Shown here one piece after another: positions 46,301 to 58,577 of a DNA stretch of 64,000 bases. The stretch covers positions 891,001 to 955,000 of the forward strand of contig CALNXK010000082.1 of assembly GCA_942486035.1 (NCBI GenBank), in the 5' to 3' direction. How positions within the stretch are numbered: the stretch's first letter is position 1; each line of letters opens with the position of its first letter. The stretch is from Porites lobata (taxonomy: Eukaryota > Cnidaria > Anthozoa > Scleractinia > Poritidae). The position numbers were made by a program, and so were the translations under genes. The notes beneath the pieces were generated by a model that was not told the DNA's origin, made no database searches, and saw only the letters and a program-made list of their open reading frames with translations.

Positions 46301-49300
46301 TTACCAGTAGGCTTCATCATCACTGGAACCATTAGCCCAATCCATAAACCCACGCATTGCCCGCCATCCAAAGAAACTTAAACTGTCATCGCTGTCACTT
46401 CTGTAAGAATCATCTTCCATATCATTTTCACTATCTTCTTCAAAAAAGTCGTCTAAAAATAGTGCTTTGGGCAGCCTTTGCAGGATCATTGCAGGCAGCT
46501 TAGTGGTACAGAGAGTAAAAGATGCTTGCTTGTTACTTGGACCAAAACGCTCTACCTTTCGCCAAGCATTAGCCCGCACATTGTACTTTACAGCATTGTG
46601 AGAGAAATCGAGAGTTACGTCAGGCATCCAAGTTACCATAATCTGGTTCTTTACTACAATAACTTCAATGCATCTAGGATCAGGGTGAGGGAGACTTGCA
46701 ATGAACTGCCACTCGTCAGTATTAGGAAAATACACTTCACAGGTAGGGGTGAAGGTTATACTGGATGTACGTCCCCCAATCACATAGATCTTGCCATTCA
46801 AGCATACAGAGCTTGGCATTATCCTTCCTTGATTCACACTGGCAACAAATGACCATGTATCTTTTTCTGGATCGTACCTACAAACATATTAAAGACCAAC
46901 AGGTTCAAGAAAATTGGATGAGAAACTTTGTAAGAATAGGCTCTTTGCAAGACTGTGATCACGTCATCAACTTTTGGTAAACACGAAAACAGTTCACTTT
47001 TGAAAACTCTTGTTAGCACAAGCTGAAAGAGCATATTTAAATTAGGTAACCTGAGAATTTTCAGCTGTATATCCCAAAAGTAGCAATCGCAATGGTAGCC
47101 GAAAAAAAAATATTGCAATAACAGTTGCGGCTGTAAACAAGAAATCAAAAGATTGCATTGTTTAAAAAGTATTTCATTTTGCAAAGCAAGTTTCGTTTCA
47201 GTCTAACAAATGAACAAAGGGGTTCGTTGAACGGTGCCTCACTGGGTCATTATCTATTAGTTAGCGGACAAGCCAGACCAGGAAAATCAATCCTTTTTGT
47301 TTTAAAAAATGAAATACTTTGTAAGTGCATGTTCAACGAGAAACAATGCAATCTTTTGATTTTTTTGTTTACAGCTGCAACTGTTATTGCAATATTTTTT
47401 TTCTACATCATACATAAAAAACCATTGTCGAAGGCTTTTTTAAAAGAAGAGTAGACGTCAACCAAGTGCAGCATGTCACTATATATCTGACACGCAATGC
47501 TTGACTTCCACTAGGACCTTCGAAATGGGAATTTTAGTGATAAGAACGATGGAAAATGTGCATTTTTTATCAGAACATCTGTTTCTGGCAGAATTGCCTC
47601 CATGTTGCAAATGTCATGGCATTTATCACCGCCGAGAGCGGAGTGGAGTACTGTCATCCGGGTGAAAAAATGTCCTCAAAAAAAAGGCATTAATCAGTGC
47701 CTAGGAGGTCTGAAATGCAGTCAGAATACAATGAAAAACAAGAAAAGGCAACCCTCCAAGTTGCGACCATTTTAGTTGTCATGGCGCCTAGAATTTTCAA
47801 ACTGGCGACTTGATTTGTAAAAAAGTCTCCCTAAACCTAAAGAGTTGGTTACCAAATGGCGACTAAGCAAACACTTTAACTAGGAGGGTTGAAAGGCTAA
47901 AGGTAAGCTTCAAAGTGATACTCAATGCACATTTTATTAATTTAGTGAGCAAAGAATATTTCTCATACAACATCTCATAATTGTCTTCCTTTATGAATCA
48001 GTAATTAGCCTAGAAGAGTAGTGCTGTTCTCAGGTTCTTGGCATCCCAACAGGCATGAAATGCAGTCAACACACAAGTAAACATAAGAAAATACTAAATG
48101 CAACCTTAAAAGGAAAAATTTAATGCACATTTCGCTCAACGATGTAGAAATACTGTAGGATAATTCTCATACAATGCCTTATAATTTTTGCTGCACAGAT
48201 AATTAATTAGCTGATGGATAATTTTGCTCAGGGCTCTCATAGCGAGCTTGGGCTACCTGTGGGTTTTCCATACAAATCCTGTAAATTCTAAACTTTTTAA
48301 ACTGTCATTAATCTTTCATTTACACATTTAAGGGCTCAAATTGCAAGGAGATTTGAGCCTCACAATGCTTAAGGAAATATTTCATGACAGTTTTGAAAAT
48401 TTTGAAATTACAAGAATTTGTGTCGAGATCATGCAAGCGTGACTGGAAGGCAAAAGTTGTTTTTCCCATACAAATGCTTCCAACTTTCAGCAGCCATTGC
48501 AATCACTACTTTTGAGGCACATGGCTGGAAACTCTCAGTTTATCTTATTTTAATATGCTCTTTCAGCTTGTGCTAATAAATTTTTCAAAAATGAACTGTT
48601 TTTGTGTTTACTGAAAAATGTCAGATTAAAGTTGAGAAATTCTCAAAATAGGAAATGAGCAGATAAAGCAGCTCAAAACATTATTGCTATGGATAAAAAT
48701 GGCATCAATCTTGTGATTTCTGTGCAGTGAGCCTAGATCTTGCCATTTGCTTCCCCAGTGGGTGAGAAAAAAGGGATGAAATTCTTATTTAAATCAAACA
48801 AACCTCTCAACACTTGAAAGAAATGTTTCTGAACTCTCCGATATAAGAGCAGTTCCACCACCAATGATGTAAATGTGACCATTCCCTGTCACACAGCCTG
48901 ACCTAGATCTGGAAGTGTTCAAGCTAGTACAGTACACCCACTCATCTATTTCTGGATTGTAACACTCCACTGTGTTACAGCAACTGCCATCTTCAAGCCA
49001 TCCACCTATGTAATACAGCAGTCCATTAAGTTGTACCAGGGAAGCCCCCACTCTGCCAACTTTACAAGGTGCTTTAGTCTCCCATTCTGGGTGCATACTA
49101 GACTTCCTCTCATTCTTCACCTCATCAAGACACAGAGTGCTTAATCTTGTGGAACTAGCACCTATTATGTACAGAGACCGTCCAATAACTGCCAATTCTG
49201 GATCAACATGCATATTGGGGTAATCTGATAAAACAAATGTTTCTTCCTTGTCCAAATCATAACAGAATGCCTTGCAGAAACCATATATGGAACTAATTCC

Positions 49301-50245
49301 AATCATGACATTATGCAATTCTGTAGATGTTCTTGTCCTCTCAGCTTCTGGTTTGTCATCTGCCCCTGTTCGCTTTCCACGTTTCTTCTTTGTCCATTTT
49401 GTTTTGATCTTCCTCTTGGAAGATTCTACCAGACTAGAGAAGGTAGCAAGTATTGGCTCTTTCGACATCTCCGATTTCAGGAATCCTTTAGGCAACGACT
49501 TCCCTCTGAGATGGCTTAGTAATTCAGGTAAATATGAGACACGATTTTCTTCATCATACTTCACCCACTTCAGTACAGCTTGGTAGACCTCTTCCTCCCT
49601 TTCCACTTGAATTTCATCACTGGATATAAAGTCAATCAAACTCTTCTTTGAAATGGAAACAAATTCTTCGTTGTTCACCACAGAGAAGAAGTTCTCTTTA
49701 ATAGAGTAGCTTGCCCTTTTCGCAAGTTCACTTGCGCCAAACTGCTCGGCTACTTGTAGAATACTGAAACAATTTTCAATGCTAAGCTGTTTGTTAAGAA
49801 TCTGAATGCACGCCTTTTTCACTGGAGTGACAAGAAGAAAGCTTGCAGTGTTGAGCAACTCCAACACGTTGTCGTCGTTTATAAGAATCTCTCGTGTGTA
49901 AAAATAATCCAGAATGAGCGACATGGAGTCAAAACTAACTGAATGCAACTTAAGGAGTGTTTGGCTTGATTCTTTCATACCACTGTTAAACATGGTATAA
50001 AAAAATTGGCTGCTTGCCGCCAAAACACATCGATGAGTGGCCAATTGTCTTCCCTCTACTTCCAGGGTGACGTCGCAAAAACCCCCTTCTTCTCCCTCGA
50101 GTCTCAGCTTGTTTAGAAGAGAAAGTGCGCTGCTTTCACTTCCCTTGAACCTAATTCCACCTGAACCATAAAAATTAAGCTCTAAAAGTTTCTCTCTGTC
50201 TTGCTGTTCGAAAAGATTTTCCGTGTTCCTCACACTGCCCGCCAT
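46301..50245 (-). CDS. BTB-BACK-kelch protein A (672 aa, two exons)
   Basis: A kelch-like protein, a class that typically recruits substrates to Cullin-3 ubiquitin ligases. Exon 1 is 48804-50245, starting MAGSVRNTENLFEQQD; an ATG 33 codons earlier opens a less likely longer form, and paralogue B supports the MAGS start. Exon 2 is 46301-46877. The junction completes SVERYDPEKDTWSF, a textbook kelch blade, and 2019 nt divide by 3. Domains: BTB at about residues 47-150 (FCDVTLEVEGRQLATHRCVL), BACK about 153-260 (NCFSILQVAEQFGASELAKR), a basic linker near 275-295 (KRKIKTKWTKKKRGKR), then kelch repeats with LYYIGGW, IYIIGGG and IYVIGGR. The C-terminus is acidic (EEDSENDMEDDSYRSDSDD) and ends DDEAYW. 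It is closely related to B and likely a tandem duplicate. I cannot assign a named KLHL orthologue. Confidence 0.9.
46930..48625. mobile_element. Foldback element in the kelch A intron, split by another palindrome
   Basis: The left part (about 46930-47103: GGTAAACACGAAAACAGTTC, CAAAAGTAGCAATCGCAATG) and right part (about 48250-48620: GCAATCACTACTTTTGAGG, GAACTGTTTTTGTGTTTACT) are arms of the family at 34.1 kb. Nested at 47105-47402 is a separate palindrome: ATTGCAATAACAGTTGCGGC against GCTGCAACTGTTATTGCAAT. The kelch B intron lacks this element, so it arrived after the duplication or was lost from B. Confidence 0.75.
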
Positions 50246-50345
50246 CTTGCCTTCTTCGACTGGGTCATTGACTCGCAAAGCGGGATGGGAAAGCGATAAA
50301 AAAATTAGCGCCAATTTATAAATTTTCCCGCCATACAACCTCATT

Positions 50346-51300
50346 ACCAGGCCATCCCCAAATCGGGGAAAACGAGCGTTATGAACAACAAATGGGAAAC
50401 GATCGGAAAACTAACTCTGCAACTCGCTTGGCTAGCGGGACTTGAACTCGTCACTATTCCAGGGACTACGGATCTGCTAAAACTGGAGACAGGACAGCAC
50501 TCAAACTTGGACTTTAACGTAACAGTTTAACCTTCAGCTCGTGGACGTCAATCTAGACTGCATACAAGCATGTATATCCTACAGTAATGTAAATCATCAC
50601 ACAGTCATGTAAATCGAAAAAATGGGATAACAGTGCTCTATTTATACTAACCAATCAACTTATTACATCATTACGAAACAAATGGAAAGAAGGCTGTATA
50701 AAATCAGCTGAAAACTGAAAACAAATCTGGACAAAGCTGTCAAAGTTAGCCTTAAAGTTCATACGCTAGGCCAAGAGCCATTAGCCGTTGGCTAGGCTAA
50801 ATGACTTCAAATTCTACGTCAGTCAAGCAAATGAATTTCGGAAACTTACAAAGATTCAGCACTAAAGCCGTGCAAAAGAATTTGAGTTTCAATCGCTCAG
50901 GATTCCTTAAATTGTCAAAACTATAAAAACTACAAACAATTGGTATTTGAACAGGAGAAAGGTTAGCTGGCACCAGGCTCGGCATTGGGGGCAAAAGGAA
51001 AAAAAAATCGGCCTCCTCTCCGCTCGGCGATATTTTTCCTATTTCACCCCATTTTGACTCTTTCCACACTGCGGAGCCTGGTCTCAGACTAGAAAAAGGT
51101 ACTGTTGCAGTGGCGGTGCCCCCACCCCCCAAGTCTGAAGGTCTGATTGCCACTGAGTTGTTCACATCATAGAGGCAAGCGCGAAACGCGAGTGACTGGT
51201 GATGAACCGCAAGGGACCATGGGAAGGGTACAGATGGTTGTCTCCTTCCCGCCTTCCTTTGCGCGCACATTTTCATAGAGAGAGAGACGTCTGGGTACAA
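50346..51300. other. 5' flank of kelch A
   Basis: Shared with the flank of gene B at 57.5-58.25 kb. On the minus strand GAGTTCAAGTCCCGCTAGCC near 50.44 kb (57.54 kb in unit 2) resembles a tRNA B box, perhaps a worn SINE. No promoter motif is certain. Confidence 0.35.
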
Positions 51301-52479
51301 GGCAGGTGATGACACACATTTGTTTATCACTAACATGTTATTTTGTTATTTAGCAGTAATTTCTTCCCTTTATGTCAACTTTCAGACGAAGTATTAGGAA
51401 AATCTTCATAAAATGGACGAGACTACCATAACACTTAAAAACTTGATATCATATATCATGTAATATAAAACTCTTAAAAATACATTTTACTTTAAAAATT
51501 CACCGAACCTTTTGAATTTGTATCTGCTATTTCTAAACAGTGACGTTTCAAAAATATAACTGTCTCTATATACATCATAGGCATAACTTTCTCTACCTAT
51601 AATTTTCCAACCAATATGTATTATTAAAAAATGAATCATTGGATGATGCAATTCTAGGGCTGTGATTGGCTTGGCCATCATGGTATATGAACCACTATAC
51701 CATTCTTTACAAATATGGTGACTGTACGAATCTGCTCAAAATTAAAAACAAGCTGAAAATCGGTTGTTTTTACAAATAAAGTCGGGAAGAATTCTCGCTA
51801 TTTTGTGGGCATTTTTAATAAAACAATTACTCCACTCGTGCTTGTTAGATATGAGATGATGATAGCCAACTCAGTGCTTCGTGCCTTGTTGGCTATCTGC
51901 CATCTCATATCCAAAGCGCACTAACGGAATAATTGTTAATTATCATAAAACATCACACCCTCATAGTTACCTAAGTTTACTGAAAAAGTTCTAAGGCTTT
52001 AGCAATTGAAGCAAGCTCAAGCTGCAGATTTGTTGAAACAGATGCAATTTGCAAACATTAAGTTGCATAAATGCAAAGTATTTTTAACATTGCAAGAAAA
52101 ATGAAAGTAGCGTAACATTGTCTAACTATTATTTTTATAAACACTTGCTAGTGTATACATCAATGAGTTATGATAAACCAAAATTCCACTAAAAACCTTT
52201 GACAATCAACTGCATCAGAATTACAGCCTTAAATTGGTCTGAAACCTGCACAGTAACTTTCACTGTATGTGTTCAGATTTCCCTGAGAGCTACTTTGACA
52301 ACTCAGTCAGAAGCTGTACAAAGATATTTTTGGGCTACAATTGGCAACAGAAGAATTATTGTTGGGACAATGATGTAGTTTTCTTTGCATTTTCTTTTAC
52401 ACATACCCTGAACTGCAGGACAATATTGTCCAGAAGCAGTGTGGAAGGAACAACAAACCAAGGGGAATGTCCTTCAGAG

Positions 52480-52699
52480 CACAGCCTGCAGTGCAGGCGG
52501 ATTCTGGGCGGGCAAAAGCTGCTTGTTTATGTTCGTACTGTTGTAACCACCATCTTTGTTATGATGGAGGAAGATTAAGGAAAGTAAAAATAGTAACCCT
52601 ATGACTCGCCCCATTTTCTCCTCTCTTTTCGAGTTTCAACATGCGCTTTCATGAGCAAATCATTTGCGTGCCGGAAGAAAACACCTGCACTGCAGGCTA
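52480..52699. mobile_element. MITE with 7-bp target duplication, unit 2 only
   Basis: CACAGCCTGCAGTGCAGG at the left and CCTGCACTGCAGGCT at the right are terminal inverted repeats. TTCAGAG occurs just before (52473-52479) and just after (52700-52706). Unit 1 has the uninterrupted site CCTTCAGAGTAATGTGCC at about 45.51 kb. Confidence 0.85.
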
Positions 52700-53338
52700 T
52701 TCAGAGTAATGTGCCTAAACCAATAATTTTGTCACCAGTTGTAGGAGGCACCACCCTCTAACCTCCACAAGTGACCATAACTGAACTTCTCCATACAATT
52801 TGTAATGAGTCAATAGCAACATGACAAGTTATTGACAGTTCTACATGGTGAAGGTTCTCTTACTGGAACACCAATATCTTCACTGCATTGCTTAAGTGCA
52901 TTCTAATGGGACTTTAAGACTATTATTGCTCAGGTACCTTTAACTAGCACACTACCTAAAGCATCAGTGCGAAATGAAGACTACTTCCTTATAAAGCATT
53001 TTCACAGACACCACAACGGCCATATTGGTGTTCCATAACAATGAAATGGTGGCCATATTGGTGTTCTAAACTAATCCTGTGGGAGTTGAACTCTTTTCTT
53101 ATGCAAAAACTTTCATTGTTCCAATAAATTAGCATAGATGCTGGCCACATGAGTGAAAACGCCCTATAATATGAATGAAATTATTTCATGATGGTTAAAA
53201 CAAGTACCCATAGTTAACTGGTAAACTTTAAGATTTAAAAATGAAATGCTTCAATGATTGATGCACATTTAAAACCTCCCAAAGTAAACAAAACATGGCA
53301 CTTAGAGTTCCCCAAATTAAGGGAAGGTTTCAAACTGT

Positions 53339-56300
53339 TTACCAGTAGGCTTCATCATCACTGGAACCATAAGCCCAATCCATAAACCCATGCACTGCAC
53401 GCCATCCAAAGAAACTTAAACTGTCATCACCGTCACTTCTGTAAGAATCATCTTCCATATCATTTTCACTATCTTCTCCAAAAACATCGTCTGAAAACAG
53501 TGCTTTGGGCAGCCTTTGCAGGATCATTGCCGGCAGCTTAGTGGTACAGAGAGTAAAAGATGCCAGCTTGCTGCTTGGACCAAAATGCTCTACCTTTCGC
53601 CAAGTATTAGTCCGCACATTGTACTTTACAGCATCGTGGGAGAAATCAAAAGTTACATCACGCATCAAAGGCACTATGATCTGGTTCTTTACTACAATAA
53701 CGTCATTGCATCCACTATCAGGGTAAGGGAGACTTGCAATAAAATGCCACTCGTCAGTATTAGGAGAGTACACTTCACACGTAGGGGTTGAGGTTATACC
53801 ATTTGTACTGGATGTATGTCCCCCAATCACATAGATCTTGCCATTCAAGCATACAGACCTTGGCAGTAGCCTTGCTTGATTCATACTGGCAACAAATGAC
53901 CATGTATCCTTTCCTGGATCATACCTACAAAGGTATTAAAAACCAACAGGTTCAAGAAAATTGGATGAGAAACGTTTTAAGAATTATTGAACTTTATTAT
54001 ATAGACACGAGTGTTTTACTGGAAAATATACCACTCGTAAAATTCATAAAAACTACATCCAGGACCCGAGTGGTTTATTTTCCATAATCTCACACGTGAG
54101 TTTATCGATGACGTAATTTCGGTCATTTCCCTCTATTATTTTATCGATGTTGTTCGTAAAATATTGTTTTGCCACTCGAAAATAAAATTCATATCTTCGC
54201 GCCACCATGTAATATCCTCTATATTCTACCTAACAAAAAGATAAATAAGGTTTATTTTCAATTTCCTTCGTCTTCTAACCCTAATCATTGAATCAAGATC
54301 ATAAAAAACTTAGCGTTATGAAATAATGGAAATTGAGAACCAACCTACATTGAAACTATTTTAGGCAGTACATTTCATTTTGATTGACAACACAATGTGT
54401 GCATTATATAATATAATATTATTTTATATTATCCACATCACCAAAAATACTCATTAACTTCTTGGAAAAAGCCAAATTTAAGTTGTTTGCTTAGTAACTA
54501 TTAGCATTTAACCCACTATTAGGATTATGTTTTACTCAGTTAAGGCAGACCTGAGTGAAACATTGGGGAGATTTACAATCACATTTACAGCAAAGAGCAA
54601 ACATCAGAAAGAAAAATTTTCAAGATAGGAAATGAGCAGATAAAAAAGTTCAAAATACTCTTTTGAGGTCTTCAAATTCCATGACTTTCCATGACTATTT
54701 CCATACCCTTTAGAGTTTTCCATAGCCTTCGGTTTAGCTGTCACTTTCGAAAATTTTCAAAACTTTCCTTGTTTTAGCATATATTTTTTGACGTTAAACA
54801 GTTCAACAGACACAAACTCTAGTGTCCACCAAAATGCGTGCCATTCGCACTGTTTAGTCCTCTTGATCTTAAGTTGTCCTTGCTTTGTCATCTGCAGTGA
54901 CCAATCTCCCAAACAGAAATTTCATTTTCCAAGGACCAACTATTAAATTAGATGACTTTCCAGGCCTGAAAAATGAAATTCTTAAATTCCATGACTTTCC
55001 AGGTTTTCCATGACCTGTATGAACCCTGCAATTCTTATGGATAAAAATGGCATCAATCTAGTGATTTCCGTGTAGTGAGCATAGATCTTGCCATTTCCTT
55101 GCCTAGTACTATTTAACTCAAACAAACCTCTCAACACTTGAAAGAAAATCTGAATTCTCCGATATAAGAGCAGTTTCACCACCAATGATGTAAATGTGAC
55201 CATTCCCTGTCACGCAGCCTGACCTAGATCTGGAAGTGTTTAAGCTGGCACAGTACACCCACTCATCCATTTCTGGATTGTAACACTCCACTGTGTTACA
55301 GCAACTCCCATCTTCAAGCCATCCACCTATGTAATACAGCAGCCCATTAAGTTGTGCCAGGGAAGCTTTTATTCTGCTAACTTTACAAGGTGCTTTAGTC
55401 TCCCATTCTGGGTCCATACTGAAGATGCTAAATGAAGGCTTCCTCTGATTCTTCACCTCATCAAGACACAGAGCACTTAATCTTGTGGGAGCACCATTGA
55501 AAAGTTTACTCCCACCTATTATATACAGAGACCGTCCAGTAACTGCCAGTTCTGGATCAACATGCATATTGGGGTAATCTGATAAAACAAATGTTTCTTC
55601 CTTGTCCAAATCATAACAGAATGCCTTCCGGGAACCATACAGTGCAGAACTAATCCCAATCATGACATTATGCACTTCCGTAGATGTTCTTGTCCTCTCA
55701 GCTTCTGGTTTGTCATCTGCCCCTGTTCGCTTTCCACATTTCTTCTTTGTCCATTTTGTTTTGATCTTCCTCTTGGAAGATTCTACCAGACTGGAGAAGG
55801 CAGCAAGTAGTGGCTCTTTGGACATCTCCGATTTCAAGAACCCTTGAGGCAAAGACTTCCCTCTCAGATGGCTTAGTAATTCAGGTAAATCTGAGACACG
55901 ATTTTCTTCATCATACTTCACCCACTTCAGTACAGCTTGGTAGACCTCTTCCTCCCTTTCCACTTGAATTTCATCACTGGATATAAAGTCAATCAGACTC
56001 TTTTTTGAAATGGAAACAAATTCTTCGTTGTTCACCGCAGAGAAGAAGTTCTCTTTAATATAGTTGCTTGCCCTTTTCACAAGTTCACTTGCACCAAACT
56101 GCTCGGCTACTTGTAGGATACTGAAACAATTTTCAATACTAAGCTGTTTGTTGAGAATCTGAATGCACGCCTTTTTCACTGGAGTGACAAGAAGAAAGCT
56201 TGCAGTGTTGAGTAACTCTAACACGTTGTCGTCGCTAATAACAATCTCTCGCGTGTAAAAATAATCGAGAATAACCGACATGGAGTCAAAACTAACCGAG

Positions 56301-56599
56301 TGCAGCTTTAAGAGTGTTTCGTTCGATTCTTTCATACCACTACTAAACATGGTATAAAAAAATTGGCTGCTTGCCGCCAAAACACATCGATGAGTGGCCA
56401 ATTGTCTTCCTTCAACTTCCAGGGTCACGTCGCAAAAACCCCCTTCTCCTTCGAGTCTCAGCTTGTTTAGAAGAGAAAGTGCGCTGCTTTCACTTCCCTT
56501 GAACCTAAATCCACCTGAACCATAATAATCATGCTCAAAAAGTATCTCTCTGTCTTGCTGTTCGAAAAGATTTTCCATATTCCTCACGCTGCCCGCCAT
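53339..56599 (-). CDS. BTB-BACK-kelch protein B (685 aa, two exons)
   Basis: Tandem paralogue of protein A with the same layout. Exon 1 is 55128-56599, starting MAGSVRNMENLFEQQD; exon 2 is 53339-53924; the donor GTTTGT and acceptor TTTGTAG sit where they do in A. Total 2058 nt including the stop. BTB (FCDVTLEVEGRQLATHRCVL), BACK (VAEQFGASELVKRASNYIKE), basic linker and kelch blades are conserved. Compared with A it keeps the intact LYIIGGSKLFNGAPTRL blade and a longer SFSIFSMDPEWE loop, so B probably resembles the ancestor more. The acidic tail with FGEDSENDMEDDS and DDEAYW is shared. The probable role is a Cullin-3 adaptor by family; the substrate is unknown. Confidence 0.9.
54000..54115. 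repeat. CACGAGTG / CACTCGTA-type repeat
   Basis: AGACACGAGTGTTTTACTGG, ATACCACTCGTAAAATTC and GACCCGAGTGGTTTATTTTC form interleaved inverted blocks in the kelch B intron. Family not identified. Confidence 0.4.
54665..55030. mobile_element. MITE-like repeat with CCATGACTTTCCA
   Basis: CAAATTCCATGACTTTCCAT at the left and AAATTCCATGACTTTCCAGG at the right, ending CCTGTATGAACCCTG. A dispersed element in the kelch B intron. Confidence 0.5.
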
Positions 56600-56689
56600 C
56601 TTACCTTTCTCGGTGGTTAACTCGCAAAGCGGGATGGGAAATCGATAAAAGAAATTGGCGCCAATTTATAAATTCCCCCATACAACCTT

Positions 56690-57483
56690 TGGCGCCCAGC
56701 ACAACCCCCCCCCTCCCTGCCCCCCAGGGCTACTGCGGGGCATTTGCCTGCCTTCTCAGTCGTCCCGGGGGTGGGGCATTTACAAATTTTGCACTGCCCG
56801 GGGGCCGGGCATTTGCCAACCCCCGGGCCATTCCCGAGCTTTTGACACGCACGCGGTTTCCTATCAGAATATAACTACACAGAAGGTTTTACTGGGAAAA
56901 ACTCAGATTAGCTCATCTGTCAAGGACAGGAATAAATTGTAGAGGGTTGTAAAGGCATGTTCTTGATTTTACATGTATGTATTCATTTCTTCATTGCTTT
57001 ATATCAAGCCAAAATTACGTAGCGAAATTGGAGCTATCGATGTGAATCAACGTTTTTTGGTTATAGAATCAAATTTCTGTTGATATTATTTGAAGAACAT
57101 CCTTTCATATTTATAAAACTATTCATAACATATAACTTTACAGTGCTCTATTAATTTTAATGTCAATAATTTTATATCGATACCAAAACCATAAACTTGT
57201 GCATGTCGTCGCGGCGTGAAGTCTTTATTAGAATCCTAGCGTTATTACAAAGGAACAAAAAATCGCACATTAAAATGCTTAAAATGGCACTACCCGACTG
57301 TGCGATCAATGACAAATGTAGCAGTGTTGACGGAGGACGGGGTATTTGCCCTCTTTTTTCGTCCCCACCCCGGGGGATTTGACAGCTCAAGAGTTCCCAC
57401 ACCCGGGAATTTGCCATCCAAGGCAAAAAAAGTGCTAATGCCCGGGGGTCAGCCCGGGGAAGGGGGCTGGGCGCAGGTGGAAT
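56690..57483. mobile_element. GC-rich foldback element upstream of kelch B
   Basis: GGCGCCCAGCACAACCCCCC at the left is mirrored by GGGGGCTGGGCGC at the right; both arms carry repeated GCCCGGG and GGGCATTTGCC-type motifs around an AT-rich core. It lies just upstream of the gene B start and is absent from unit 1. Confidence 0.75.
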
Positions 57484-57770
57484 TGACTGATGCATAAGAA
57501 CAACAAGGGCGAAAACTCACTCTGCAACTCGCTTTACTAGCGGGACTTGAATTCGTCACTATTCCACTGTTCTACGGATCTGCTATAACTGGAAACAGGA
57601 CAGCACTCAAACTTGGACTTCAACGTAACAGTTTAATCTTCAGCTCGTAGACGTAAATCATATATGTAGACTGCATACAAGCATGTAAATCCTTCAGTCA
57701 TGTAAATCATCCATGTAATTCACAGAGTCATGTAAATCGAAAAACAGGGATAACAGTGCTCTATTTATAC

Positions 57771-58061
57771 ATAGTTATCAGAGGAGGGTGGTTATGAAAA
57801 GTGACAAACGTCGATAACAAAAACAACAGTGCTGCAGTTTATGTTGGAAGCACCCTGAAAGTGCACATTCCTTTGTTTTCTGTTGGCAAATTGTTACGGA
57901 ATAAATCAATGCAACGCTCTTATTGGTCAATCAGACAATCAAAATGATAAAAATGCTTTTGAACGTTGTGCACTTTTAGGTCCACAAAGTCCACAAAAAC
58001 ATATCATGAACAAAGGAGTCTCAGTGACGGGTTTCATAACCATTTCACTCAATTAACTATG
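57771..58061. mobile_element. hAT-like MITE upstream of kelch B
   Basis: ATAGTTATC at the left and TTAACTAT at the right, with GGTTATGAAA mirrored by TTTCATAACC. The flanks ATTTATAC and ATTTACAC look like an 8-bp target duplication with one change. Unit 1 lacks the insert. Confidence 0.7.
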
Positions 58062-58577
58062 ATTTACACGAACCGATCAACTTATTACATCATCACAAAA
58101 TTAACAAATGGAAAGAAGGCTGAATAAATCAGCTGAATACTTAAAACAAATCTGGATAAAGTTAGCTTTAAAGTTCATATGCTAGGATAAGTGACTCCAA
58201 ATTCAATGTCAGCAGTGGTCAGTCAAGGAAATGAATTTCGGAAACTTACAACGATTAAGAATCAGTGAAAGATTCAGGTCGTAGTTTTAAAAGCTATTCC
58301 CCGTGCTTGATTTTGGCATAAGTGTGAGCCATCGTGATCAGTGTCGGAGTGAAGTTGGAAGCATTGTCACTGGTTCAGTGGTTATCATGATCAATGAATG
58401 ACAGGTGTCAGTTATAAGTAACCTGAAAAGAAGCCGGGCCACGCTCTTGTGCATTAAAAATGCTTTTTTGTTTCCTCGCTAAAATGCTTTACCTTATAAG
58501 CTCCATTTCTTCGAATAACATGCTCACCCTAAAAAAATGATGATACGAATAAGTGTTACAACAAAAATGTACAGGGA

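Larger units (their letters stand above)
44430..51305. repeat. Segmental duplication unit 1 (holds kelch gene A)
   Basis: The unit starts near TGAAGGTCAAATTAGCCTGG and includes GCATGTGGGTATTTT and TTGCTGTTGTCCCTAATTTT, all recurring at 62.5-62.7 kb. The 3' flank of gene A (45.2-46.3 kb) matches that of gene B (52.2-53.3 kb), and its 5' flank (50.35-51.1 kb) matches 57.5-58.25 and 62.18-62.40 kb. Confidence 0.8.

Noticed and set aside
46478..46852. 124-codon plus-strand frame over kelch A exon 2
   Set aside because: Shadow of the kelch exon; the parallel frame in gene B is broken, as expected for non-coding antisense.
50797..51336. 179-codon minus-strand open frame upstream of kelch A
   Set aside because: It runs through duplicated flank sequence and is broken in the matching flanks at 58.2 and 62.2 kb; no domain is visible.
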